From the NCBI GenBank assembly GCA_016350165.1, contig CP066225.1, forward strand, positions 4,712,001-4,776,000: a DNA stretch of 64,000 nucleotides. The letters run 5' to 3'. Shown one piece after another: positions 23,736 to 33,333 of this stretch (position 1 is the stretch's first letter; every line of letters starts with the position of its first letter). The translations under genes and the position numbers were made by a program. The stretch is from Planctomycetota bacterium (lineage in GTDB: Bacteria; Planctomycetota; Phycisphaerae; Phycisphaerales; Phycisphaeraceae). The notes under the pieces were generated by a model. That model worked only from the letters and a program-made list of their open reading frames with translations. It was not told the origin of the DNA and made no database searches.

Positions 23736-26642
23736 ATGTCGGCACCAACAGAAGCTATCGGCTTAAAGCAAATTACGAATTATCAAGCCTGCTACTATGC
23801 GCATGAATTGACCCGCATGGGTACTTTAGGTGAACTGGATAGACTTAGCGCAACTCTTTTTGATTCAAAGGTAGATCTTAATCCACACCAAGTAGATGCT
23901 GCTTTATTTGCATTATCTAATCCGCTGCAAAAAGGGGTCATACTTGCGGATGAAGTTGGATTGGGGAAAACAATCGAGGCAGGATTAGTTCTTTGTCAAA
24001 AGTGGGCGGAACGTAAAAGAAAACTTTGTGTGATTGCACCCGCGCATATTCGAAAGCAGTGGCAAGCGGAATTACTTGAAAAATTCAATTTACCGTCCAT
24101 CGTTATGGATCGAAAAGTTTGGAATTCTCTACGCAAAGAAGGATATCTAAATCCATTCGATTGTGGCAAAATCGTGGTGATATCTTACCCATTTGCCGCA
24201 CGAATGAAGGATGAATTAAGAGCGATTCCTTTCGATTTAGTGGTACTTGACGAAGCGCATAAATTACGTAATGCATATCAGCCAAGCAGGACATCGGGGC
24301 AAGCAATTCGTTGGGCATTTGAATTAAGAGAAAAATTGTTATTAAGTGCGACTCCTTTGCAGAATAGTTTGATGGAATTGTATGGTTTGGGTTGGGTAAT
24401 AGATGACCATGTTTTTGGTGATAGAAGCTCGTTTCAAACTCGGTATACACGTGCCGGCGGAGATCTTCTTGGGCTTAGAAAGCGAATGCAGCAGTTTTGC
24501 AAAAGAACATTAAGGCAAGACTGTGCCTATGTTAATTACACGAAACGTCAAGCGCTTACCCACCCGTTTAACCAAACTATAGAAGAGAAGAAATTATATG
24601 ATGATGTAACATCGTTTATGTTACGTGAAGATAGTTACGCATTCCCTCAACGGCAGCGTCAACTTATAGAGATGATTTTATTCAAAAGCCTTGCATCTTC
24701 ACCAATGGCTTTAGCCAGTACACTCAGACGGATGAGGCAAAGATTAATTGATATACGCGATCATCTGAATCAAAAAGAAGATGCCTACATTGATCAATTG
24801 CTAGAAGATGATGATGTGGATCTCGAAAACCTTGGTGAGTATCTAGATGAATTTGATAGTCAACAAAATACTCATGCAAAGGTGGTTGATGGAACGTTAT
24901 TGGCTGATGAATTAGCTGATCTTGAATCGTTAATTGAAAGAGCCGATCAGATTACTTGTGATAGCAAAGCAAAGGCATTGCTTGGAGCGTTGAAGACAGG
25001 GTTTTCTAGGCTTGGGCAACTCGGAGCGGCTAAGAAAGTATTGATTTTTACTGAAAGTCTGAAAACGCAAGCATTTCTTGCTGATTATCTTGAAGCCAAC
25101 GGCTACGCAGGAAAGGTCGTTACGTTTAGTGGTAGGAATGCGCACCCAAGAGCCAAAGACGCCTACGAGCGTTTTGTGTCAAAGCACGCCGGTACGGATA
25201 AATTAACCGGATCGAAAGCTATAGACATACGTTCAGCTTTAATTGAAGCGTTTCGTGATACAGGTGAAATTATGCTAGCCACGGAAGCTGCTGCAGAGGG
25301 TGTCAATCTACAATTTTGTTCGTTTGTCATCAACTACGATTTGCCATGGAATCCTCAACGCGTCGAGCAACGAATTGGTCGATGCCATCGCTACGGTCAG
25401 AAATATGATGTTGTTGTTTTAAACTTCCTGTCACGCGGCAACCTTGCAGATCAACGCGTTCAAGATCTTTTGCAGCAAAAATTTAGCTTGTTTGATGGCT
25501 TATTTGGTGCAAGTGATGACGTACTTGGAGCAATTGAGGGAGGTATAGATTTTGAAAAACGCGTTCTTGAGATTATGAAGAATTGTCGTAAGGATGATGA
25601 GATTGAATTAGCCTTCAATAAACTTCAAGAAGACTTGGAAACCGTAATTTCTGGCAAGATGGATAAAGCCCGTCAGCAATTGCTTGAGCATTTTGATACA
25701 GATGTTCATGAACGATTGAAGGTAGATAGCGAAAATGCTCAGATTGCATTAGATCGAGTAGGTCGGCGATTCTGGGAACTAGCCAAATGGGGGCTCGCAG
25801 ATCAGGCACGGTTTAACCATGAAACGTTTCATCTTTACCTGCCAGTGTCTCCTGCTAACGGAATTCCAGATGGCAGCTACCGTCTCATATCAGCCGCACG
25901 AAGTGAAGATGATTACGCTGAAACAGAAGCTCATCTATTGCGTCTCTCATGCCCATTAGGCCAGTGGGTACTTGGTAACGCCAAAGAACAAGTTTTGCCT
26001 GCTGCAACGTTGCAGTTCGACCTCACCAATCATGACCGTAAGGTGAGTATGCTTGAGTCTTATATGGAGCAGTCAGGTTGGATGCGTGTTGAAAAATTGA
26101 CATTGGACAGCGACACGCGCGAAGAATACCTATTACTTACTGCAATGACAGATCGCGGCGACAACCTCGATCAAGAGCAAATTCAGCACCTGCTCGATAT
26201 CTCAGCCAAGCAATCCGGCCAATGTGAACCTGCTAAGGAAACGCTTGAACGCCTTGATGCCGATGCGGGCAGGCTACGAAGCGCCACCATTTCCAAGGCC
26301 ACACAGGCCGGTAACGGTCGATTTAAGCAAGCCATTAAGCAGATGGATCAGTGGGCAGATGATAAAGTGGAAGCCGCTGAAGTTGCTCTTAGTACGATCA
26401 AATTGGACTTACGAGCAGTTAGACGCCGTCTTGATCTTGCTGAAACAGCCCAAGCACAGGGAGATGCACTGAAACTTGTTCACAGTCTTGAGAAAAAGCA
26501 GAAGCAAGCCCGCCAAAAAATGTATGATATTGAGGATGAAGTGGAGGAGCAGCGCGAGCAGCTCATCCAGCAGTTGCGTAAACGTTGCGAGCAGCACCAG
26601 ACGCAGCAAGAATTATTTACTATTCGATTTGAAATTGTTTGA
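23736..26642 (+). CDS. SNF2-family DEAD/DEAH helicase of the element B cassette
   Basis: This ~968-aa ATP-dependent translocase starts at the ATG at 23736, because GAGGGG lies 7 nt upstream; the frame is open further to 23655. The SNF2 motifs are clear: motif I ILADEVGLGKTIEAGL (P-loop about 75-79), II LDEAHKLRN (172-175), III LLLSATPLQN, V LATEAAAEGVNLQ and VI QRIGRCHRYGQ. A long, partly coiled C-terminal region follows. It most resembles the HepA/DrmD-like SNF2 proteins that accompany methyltransferases in defence islands. It is 11 nt upstream of the methyltransferase gene. It carries one palindrome copy in its coding sequence (26002), read as AATLQ. Confidence 0.85.
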   Translation: MSAPTEAIGLKQITNYQACYYAHELTRMGTLGELDRLSATLFDSKVDLNPHQVDAALFALSNPLQKGVILADEVGLGKTIEAGLVLCQKWAERKRKLCVIAPAHIRKQWQAELLEKFNLPSIVMDRKVWNSLRKEGYLNPFDCGKIVVISYPFAARMKDELRAIPFDLVVLDEAHKLRNAYQPSRTSGQAIRWAFELREKLLLSATPLQNSLMELYGLGWVIDDHVFGDRSSFQTRYTRAGGDLLGLRKRMQQFCKRTLRQDCAYVNYTKRQALTHPFNQTIEEKKLYDDVTSFMLREDSYAFPQRQRQLIEMILFKSLASSPMALASTLRRMRQRLIDIRDHLNQKEDAYIDQLLEDDDVDLENLGEYLDEFDSQQNTHAKVVDGTLLADELADLESLIERADQITCDSKAKALLGALKTGFSRLGQLGAAKKVLIFTESLKTQAFLADYLEANGYAGKVVTFSGRNAHPRAKDAYERFVSKHAGTDKLTGSKAIDIRSALIEAFRDTGEIMLATEAAAEGVNLQFCSFVINYDLPWNPQRVEQRIGRCHRYGQKYDVVVLNFLSRGNLADQRVQDLLQQKFSLFDGLFGASDDVLGAIEGGIDFEKRVLEIMKNCRKDDEIELAFNKLQEDLETVISGKMDKARQQLLEHFDTDVHERLKVDSENAQIALDRVGRRFWELAKWGLADQARFNHETFHLYLPVSPANGIPDGSYRLISAARSEDDYAETEAHLLRLSCPLGQWVLGNAKEQVLPAATLQFDLTNHDRKVSMLESYMEQSGWMRVEKLTLDSDTREEYLLLTAMTDRGDNLDQEQIQHLLDISAKQSGQCEPAKETLERLDADAGRLRSATISKATQAGNGRFKQAIKQMDQWADDKVEAAEVALSTIKLDLRAVRRRLDLAETAQAQGDALKLVHSLEKKQKQARQKMYDIEDEVEEQREQLIQQLRKRCEQHQTQQELFTIRFEIV

Positions 26643-26653
26643 GCAATTAAGCC

Positions 26654-29600
26654 ATGACAGCACTAGATACCCCCGCAGCACCCACTGTTAGTGATATCAA
26701 ATTCAATGCCCTCAAATCAAAATTCCGGGAGCTATTCGAATTAGATAAATCTGACCTCGATTTTGGCATCTACCGCATCATGGCTGCTAAAAACGATGAA
26801 GTCACCGAATTTCTCGATAAGCAGCTCAAAGACGTTGTGCAGCAGATCCTTGCTGATCATGGCGCCGATGCTGCTGATAAATTGCAAGCTCAGATCGACG
26901 AAGCCCGTAAAGCCGCTTCAGCCGCCGGCTTCAACCCAGATGAATCTCCCAAAGTCATCGAGCTTGAAGCCCTTAAATCCTCAGCAGGTGGCAAAGGCGC
27001 AGCCGAGCTCGAAGCTGACATCTACAACCACCTCTTCTCATTCTTCTCGCGTTATTACGACGAAGGCGACTTCATCTCCAAACGTCGCTACAAGGGCGAT
27101 ACTTACGCCATCCCCTATTCAGGCGAAGAAGTCACCCTACATTGGGCAAACAAAGATCAGTACTACATCAAATCCGGTGAATGGCACAAAGACTATTGTT
27201 TCAAAGTTGCAGGCAACAAAACGGTTCACTTCAAACTCGTTGATGCCACACAGGAAACCAATAACAACAAGGAGAGCGACAATGAAAAACGTCGTTACAT
27301 CCTTGATACAACCAACCCCGTAGAAGTCGTCGGCAACAAACTGATCTTGCACTTCCAATTCCGTGCTCCAACAGAAGACGAAAAGAAAACCGTCAAAGAA
27401 TCCGAAGCAACCCGCACCTTCGGCGGTGATTTCGACAAAAACAAATCAAAAGCGAACCCAGCTCAGAAAAAAGCCGGCGATGAACGCGAGCAATTCTGTG
27501 CCGATGCTGAGAAACGAGCTTTCCAAGCCATGCCTGCAGACTGGGTGAAACTGCTCGCCAAAGTCGATGATAGCTCCAAAACCGATAGCAAGCCCGAACG
27601 TACACTCCTCGGCAAGCAGCTTGATCATTACACCGCCAAAAACTCATTCGATTACTTTATCCATAAAGACCTCTCAGGCTTCCTCACGCGTGAACTCGAT
27701 TTCTATATCAAGAGCGAAGTTGTCCGCCTAGATGATCTTGAACACCTTGAGCCAACTCACCTTCAACGTGTGCAAGGCAAGGTTAAAGCCATTCGCAACG
27801 TTGCAGCCCGAATCATTGAATTCCTCGGCTCACTCGAAAACTTCCAGAAAAAACTATGGCTTAAAAAGAAATTCGTACTCAATACGAATTGGCTTGTCAC
27901 CATCGACCGTCTAAGCGATGAATTGCGTACTGAAGTTGCAGATAACAAAGATCAATGGCAGGCGTGGGAGGATCTTGGTTTCAAACCACAAGAAGTCAAG
28001 CAAGATGTAGGGTTGTATCAAGATGCAGCTTGGGGTAGCCGGGAATACATCGATGCAAATGATAAGTTAGTCGTCGATACGCGGTTTTTTGACGGCTTGT
28101 TTAAGACCAAGCTACTTGCGAGTGAAGAGGTGTTGGCGGGTAATGTAACGTTAGATGACGCGACCAGTGGGGTATTGATTAACTCAGAGAACTTTCAGGC
28201 ATTGAATTTACTGCAGGATCGGTATAAAGAGCAGGTTAAATGTGTTTATATTGACCCTCCATATAATACTGACGCATCGGCAATTATCTATAAAAATGAA
28301 TATAAGAATTCCTCATGGATAAGTCTTATTGAAGATCGACTTTTTCTTGCACAGCCATTATTGGAAGATAGTGGAATTCTGTCCTTTGCAATTGATGATG
28401 AAGAAGTAGCCGAAGCAAGAGCTTTGCTGAAAACGATATTCGCAAAAGAAATTGGAATTGCGGTCGTCCGATCCAACCCACAGAGCCGAAAAACGAAGGG
28501 TAAGTTTTCACCAGTTCATGAATACGCATTGTTTTATGGTAATTCTAGTGGGGCCATTCCAGGCAGTTTGGACGTTTCCGAAAAAAAAGCAGCGAGATAC
28601 CCACATACCGATGAGAATGGTAGATATGCATGGATGAATTTTATTCGAACAGGCAATAATGATAAGAGAAGTGATCGACCCAAATTATTTTACCCTATTT
28701 GGGTAGACCAAAATGATAAAATTAGAATACCTCAGATGCATTGGGACTTACAAAGAAATGAATATGTAATAGATGAGAAAACTCGTGAATTTGAGGAAAT
28801 CGTTTATCCAATATCAGATAATAATGGCAATCTAATTGAGAAAAATTGGCATCGTGGGCATATTCGAGTTGAAAGTGATCCAAGTGAATATCGTGTAAGA
28901 CGAAATGCAAATGGGAAAATATCCATTGACTTCAAAACACGTATGGATGCTGCAGCTATGCCAACGACGTGGTGGGATAACAATGATTACGCCTCTGCGA
29001 ATTACGGTGCTTCGGAATTAAAAGATTTGTTTGGAGAGAAACCATTTGATTTTCCCAAAGCTCAAAAACTGGTGCAAGACTGTATTCAGGCTTCATTGAA
29101 ATCGAGCGGTCCAGCTTGTTTGATGGATTTTTTTGCAGGATCAGCGACGACAGGGCATGCCGCGATAAACTTAAACCGAGATCGTAACAACGAGGATATC
29201 AAATTTGTCTTAGTTGAAATGGGAACGTATTTTAGCTCAGTGGTTAAACCACGTATCACTAAGGTGCTGTACTCTACTGAATGGAAAAATGGCAAAGCGG
29301 TTAAGCACGGCGAAGGCACATCAGCTCTCGTCAAATATTTCAGTCTTGAATCTTATGACGATGCGATGACCAACTTGCCAACACCAACCGACGGCATCTT
29401 TAATCAAGCCGATACAAAAACAAAAGAAGCACTAATTACCTACGCGCTCGATATCGAACTCGGTCCGCATATGCTCAACCTCAAGGCGTTCGAAAATCCT
29501 TGGGATTACAAGATCAAAGCCCAGCTCGCCGGCAGCGATGAAATCAAAGAGGAATCCGTCGATCTAATTGAAACGTTTAATTATCTGCTCGGCTTAAAAG

Positions 29601-30004
29601 TTCACGCCTACGGTCCTATCGAAAGCTACGCTGCTGAGTTTGAAAAGACCGATCATCCAGACGATAAAGGCAAACTAAAAGTCGCCAAACGCCTCAAGAA
29701 AGCACAGGATGGCCCATACATCTTCCAGCGTATCGAAGGTGAACTACTCGACGGCACAAAGGTACTCGTTGTATGGCGTAAGCTGACCGGCGATGCTGAA
29801 AAAGACGCAGCAGTTCTCGATCAGTGGATGGATAAGCACAGCGAAAAAACTTCTGACAGAAGCCCATACCGCGAATTCAAATACACCTACCTTAACGGTC
29901 CTGTCACACTCCCGCAGCCAACACAAGATATTCGCTCAGTCTACCCCATCGAAGAAACCTTCAAGGATCGCATGTTCGCAGGCACGGAGGGGCAAAATGG
30001 CTAA
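26654..30004 (+). CDS. Large site-specific DNA methyltransferase (beta-class adenine, type III Mod-like)
   Basis: This 1116-aa protein would methylate DNA (N6-adenine most likely) and mark self in the cassette. The catalytic motif IV YIDPPYNTD is at about residues 532-540 and the AdoMet motif I MDFFAGSATTGHAA at about 824-837; the order IV before I is that of beta-class enzymes such as type III Mod. A ~500-residue N-terminal extension opens with LDFGIYRIMAAKNDEVTEFL, which is typical of the large methyltransferases paired with SNF2 and Res-like helicases. A C-terminal ~200-residue domain may help target recognition. The gene starts 11 nt after the helicase stop and overlaps the next gene by 8 nt, so all three form one operon. 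Confidence 0.88.
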   Translation: MTALDTPAAPTVSDIKFNALKSKFRELFELDKSDLDFGIYRIMAAKNDEVTEFLDKQLKDVVQQILADHGADAADKLQAQIDEARKAASAAGFNPDESPKVIELEALKSSAGGKGAAELEADIYNHLFSFFSRYYDEGDFISKRRYKGDTYAIPYSGEEVTLHWANKDQYYIKSGEWHKDYCFKVAGNKTVHFKLVDATQETNNNKESDNEKRRYILDTTNPVEVVGNKLILHFQFRAPTEDEKKTVKESEATRTFGGDFDKNKSKANPAQKKAGDEREQFCADAEKRAFQAMPADWVKLLAKVDDSSKTDSKPERTLLGKQLDHYTAKNSFDYFIHKDLSGFLTRELDFYIKSEVVRLDDLEHLEPTHLQRVQGKVKAIRNVAARIIEFLGSLENFQKKLWLKKKFVLNTNWLVTIDRLSDELRTEVADNKDQWQAWEDLGFKPQEVKQDVGLYQDAAWGSREYIDANDKLVVDTRFFDGLFKTKLLASEEVLAGNVTLDDATSGVLINSENFQALNLLQDRYKEQVKCVYIDPPYNTDASAIIYKNEYKNSSWISLIEDRLFLAQPLLEDSGILSFAIDDEEVAEARALLKTIFAKEIGIAVVRSNPQSRKTKGKFSPVHEYALFYGNSSGAIPGSLDVSEKKAARYPHTDENGRYAWMNFIRTGNNDKRSDRPKLFYPIWVDQNDKIRIPQMHWDLQRNEYVIDEKTREFEEIVYPISDNNGNLIEKNWHRGHIRVESDPSEYRVRRNANGKISIDFKTRMDAAAMPTTWWDNNDYASANYGASELKDLFGEKPFDFPKAQKLVQDCIQASLKSSGPACLMDFFAGSATTGHAAINLNRDRNNEDIKFVLVEMGTYFSSVVKPRITKVLYSTEWKNGKAVKHGEGTSALVKYFSLESYDDAMTNLPTPTDGIFNQADTKTKEALITYALDIELGPHMLNLKAFENPWDYKIKAQLAGSDEIKEESVDLIETFNYLLGLKVHAYGPIESYAAEFEKTDHPDDKGKLKVAKRLKKAQDGPYIFQRIEGELLDGTKVLVVWRKLTGDAEKDAAVLDQWMDKHSEKTSDRSPYREFKYTYLNGPVTLPQPTQDIRSVYPIEETFKDRMFAGTEGQNG

Positions 30005-33000
30005 GGAAAAAGCAACCAAGAAGAAGGCTGTAAAGAAAACCAGTAGGAAGAAACAGAAACCAGACTTTCACAAACAAACCGTTCTTTTCCAATGGGCATT
30101 GGCAAAGTTTGGCGTTAAAGATCTTGACGACTTCAAGCAACGTTTCCTGATCACCCCCGATACACCCGAGGGGATGAATCTACAGACCGGCAATCATCAT
30201 TTTTATGAAGCCATAGCAAACGCGCTGCCAACAGTTGCCGATGATAATGTCCTGCAAGTTGATCGCCTCACTGAATACGAACAGAATATTCAGCAGCACA
30301 CCGCCAAGATGAACGAAGCACGTGCTCATCATGGTCAGCCGATGATCACATGGAAGTATCACCAATACTTATCGCTGCTTTTTACTGAAATGTATCTTGA
30401 TGCATTTTTTGATGATACTGCAGTTTTGCGTGATCAGATCAATGGGCAGATCAAAACGCACAATCAAAACAATCACAGTGTCGATGAAGTTATACCCTTT
30501 CACGAAGCTGAAGAACCCAAAGATCAACTTGCCCGTTTAGCATTCTGGTGTGCGACCGGTAGCGGAAAAACGCTTTTGATGCACATACACATTATGCAGT
30601 TTAGGTACTATCACAGGCTTGCATACAAAGGCGGTCAATGGCCTAAATTAGATCAAATTATTTTAGTGACCCCTAATGATGGTTTGACTAAGCAGCACGC
30701 TCAGGAGTTTGAATACTCAGGTTTTGATGTAGCTACAATTGACGACCGTGGAGAAGCCGGCGCTCTATGGGCCTCACACGCTAAACGCGATATCTTAATT
30801 CTCGATATTCACAAGTTCCGTGAAGAGCAAGGTAAAACAACCGTTGCGACCGAAGGCTTTGAAGGCTGTAACCTTGTACTTGTAGATGAGGGGCATAGAG
30901 GGGCAGGGCGAGGCGAAGAAGGTAAATGGTTATTCCGACGCGATCAACTCGCAAAAAATGGATTCTGTATTGAGTACTCAGCTACTTTCAAAGAGGCCGT
31001 ACAAAGTGACGAGGTGATGCGCAACCGCTATGCAAAATGCATCTTGTTCGATTATGCCTACCGTAGCTTCTACCGTGATGGATATGGGAAAGATTTTTCA
31101 ATCCTGAATCTGGAAGACGACAACAAAAAACAACGCTACCTTACTGTTGCAACGTTGCTTTTTTATGAACAGATGAAAGTTTGGGCGGATAGCGGCCAAA
31201 AAATCAAGCCATTCTTGCTCGACAAGCCTTTGTGGGTATTCGTAGGACACACGGTTAGTGGCGGTGCATATGTTTCCGACGTTACAGAAGTATTACTGTT
31301 CTACAAGGAATTTCTTGCCAATCCACAAGACACAAAAGAAATGATTGCTGACCTATTGAAGCAAGGCTACATGGACAGCAAAGGCCGAGACTTACTCGGC
31401 ACACGTTTAAAGCATTTAAAGCGGTCAGGCGATCAAGATAAAATTGCTATAGATATCTACAACGAAATTTTGCGAGATGTTTTTCATGCTCCGGACGGAG
31501 GCAACCTTTGCGTGCAGCTTATCAAAGCCGCGGAAGGTGAACTTGCAATTAAGGTTGGAGAAAACGAGCCGTTTGGTGTTGTTAACGTCGGCGATCCAGA
31601 AGGCGTAGCGAAGCAATGCGAAAAACACGGAATACTACGTCTAGAAGATGATTTGTACCGAGATTCATTATTTCATGGCATTAACAATGACGATAGCCCT
31701 ATCAACTTGCTTGTTGGTTCACGTAAATTTACCGAAGGTTGGAACTCTTGGCGTGTATCCTCTATTGGCTTAATGCATATGGGGCAGAATGAGGGTACAC
31801 AGATTATTCAGCTATTTGGCCGTGGCGTTCGATTACGTGGATATAAAATGTGTTTGCGTCGTTCAAGTGTGCTGCCGAAAAAACCGAAAACGCCAAACAA
31901 CATACGACAGATTGAAACGTTGCAGGTATTCGGCGTTAAAGCCAATTACATGAAAAAATTCCGCGATTGGATTTACGAAGAGATTCCTGAAGCTCAAGAA
32001 CGTGAGTATTGGCATTTACCTGTCGTCAAAAAACTTCCAGATACGAAGCTGAGAACACTTGCGATTAAAGATACGATTGACGGCGTGAAAGTGGAACGCG
32101 GTCAAGCGTTCAGAAAATTAGGTCCTATTGTTCGTGTACGTTTGCCCGGAGCATGTGTCGAAGACGCTTGGCTGCGAGATAACCCAGCACGTTTGAATTG
32201 GCTGCCACGTATTCACGGCATACAAGGCCATGATAAAAAAATCAGCCAAGGCATTGGCTCAGTAAACCAAATGCCCAAGCAATACTTTCAATCAATCCAT
32301 AGGCTCTTGTTAGATTATGATGAGTTGCTTTTTGGATTAGAGCAATTCAAGGCAACGAGAAGCCTTGATCGGTTGCATGCGACAAAAGATGATCTCGTTT
32401 CATTGTTTGAGTCAACTACATGGTATGTTTTGTATGCCGCGGAAGATGATATGAGTCCACGTAAGATCGAAAATCGATCACAGTGGCAACGCATGGCTCA
32501 GCAGTTGCTTAATAACTATGCCGAAAGGTTGTATCGTTTTGAAAAGGGATGCTGGGAAGCACCGTATATTGAAGTTGTAGAATTGTCAGAAGATGACCCC
32601 AATATAATCTCTGGTTACGATCTTGAGGCAACTTCTTTAGATCCTGATGAAGCGAATGAACTTGGTGCTCAAATTAAAGATTTAGAAAGATTGTTGGGAG
32701 AAGATAGCCAATCAGCCTTGAAGAATTGGATGTGTGGCATCGGTGGTAAGTGGGGGCAAGCTCACTTTAACAATCACCTTTATCAGCCACTGCTTTACAA
32801 AGGCAAGCAATCTAAAATTCATATTTCTCCAATTGCTTTAGATGAGAATGAAAAAGAGTTTGTAGCCGATTTGGCAAAATGGTGTGATTCAAATGCAGAG
32901 CATGAAGTGTTTTTGTTGAGAAACCAAGCGGTTACAGGCTTGGGATTCTTTCAAGCCTCAAACTTTTACCCAGATTTCTTGTTGTGGATTAACGTATCAA

Positions 33001-33311
33001 ACGTGCAGCATCTAGTGTTTGTTGATCCGAAAGGTTTGCATCATATCAGTGTGAATGACCCGAAAGTTTTGTTTGCAACCCAGCAAATACCTGAACTGCA
33101 ATCCACTATCAGTAAACAAAATAAAAACCTACACCTTCATGCATTTTTGGTTACTCATACTGATCAGAATATAATTAAGTGGTCGATGGACTCGCAAAAA
33201 TTAACCAAAATGCAGATGCAAGAGTTAAATGTACTCTTCCAGAATGAAGACAAAGATATTTATATACAGCAATTGATGAGCAAAGTGATGCAGGTAGCTT
33301 GTAGTAACTAA
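29997..33311 (+). CDS. Type III Res-like DEAD/DEAH helicase with C-terminal PD-(D/E)xK-like nuclease
   Basis: The ~1104-aa protein starts at the ATG at 29997, with GGAGGGG 4-5 nt upstream, overlapping the methyltransferase stop by 8 nt. An upstream open frame to 29793 is only the shadow of that overlap. A Lys-rich tail (MAKEKATKKKAVKKTSRKK) is followed by P-loop ATGSGKT (186-192), DEGH (297-300), and GSRKFTEGWNSWRVSSIG then IIQLFGRGVRLRG as motifs V-VI. The C-terminus has FYPDFLLWI (D993) and VFVDPKGL (D1010-x-K1012), a nuclease-like core with Asp where Glu is usual. It would translocate on and cut unmodified DNA with the methyltransferase as its self marker. Confidence 0.85.
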   Translation: MAKEKATKKKAVKKTSRKKQKPDFHKQTVLFQWALAKFGVKDLDDFKQRFLITPDTPEGMNLQTGNHHFYEAIANALPTVADDNVLQVDRLTEYEQNIQQHTAKMNEARAHHGQPMITWKYHQYLSLLFTEMYLDAFFDDTAVLRDQINGQIKTHNQNNHSVDEVIPFHEAEEPKDQLARLAFWCATGSGKTLLMHIHIMQFRYYHRLAYKGGQWPKLDQIILVTPNDGLTKQHAQEFEYSGFDVATIDDRGEAGALWASHAKRDILILDIHKFREEQGKTTVATEGFEGCNLVLVDEGHRGAGRGEEGKWLFRRDQLAKNGFCIEYSATFKEAVQSDEVMRNRYAKCILFDYAYRSFYRDGYGKDFSILNLEDDNKKQRYLTVATLLFYEQMKVWADSGQKIKPFLLDKPLWVFVGHTVSGGAYVSDVTEVLLFYKEFLANPQDTKEMIADLLKQGYMDSKGRDLLGTRLKHLKRSGDQDKIAIDIYNEILRDVFHAPDGGNLCVQLIKAAEGELAIKVGENEPFGVVNVGDPEGVAKQCEKHGILRLEDDLYRDSLFHGINNDDSPINLLVGSRKFTEGWNSWRVSSIGLMHMGQNEGTQIIQLFGRGVRLRGYKMCLRRSSVLPKKPKTPNNIRQIETLQVFGVKANYMKKFRDWIYEEIPEAQEREYWHLPVVKKLPDTKLRTLAIKDTIDGVKVERGQAFRKLGPIVRVRLPGACVEDAWLRDNPARLNWLPRIHGIQGHDKKISQGIGSVNQMPKQYFQSIHRLLLDYDELLFGLEQFKATRSLDRLHATKDDLVSLFESTTWYVLYAAEDDMSPRKIENRSQWQRMAQQLLNNYAERLYRFEKGCWEAPYIEVVELSEDDPNIISGYDLEATSLDPDEANELGAQIKDLERLLGEDSQSALKNWMCGIGGKWGQAHFNNHLYQPLLYKGKQSKIHISPIALDENEKEFVADLAKWCDSNAEHEVFLLRNQAVTGLGFFQASNFYPDFLLWINVSNVQHLVFVDPKGLHHISVNDPKVLFATQQIPELQSTISKQNKNLHLHAFLVTHTDQNIIKWSMDSQKLTKMQMQELNVLFQNEDKDIYIQQLMSKVMQVACSN

Positions 33312-33333
33312 TAGGAATGCTACTTTTTTTATG

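Noticed and set aside
29793-29996. Longer start for the Res-like protein
   Set aside because: This stretch is an out-of-frame shadow of the methyltransferase 3' end; the ATG at 29997 has GGAGGGG upstream and opens a natural basic N-terminus.
23736-33311. DISARM or BREX system
   Set aside because: SNF2 helicase and methyltransferase are shared parts, but no DrmA/DrmB/DrmC, PglZ or BrxC gene is present.
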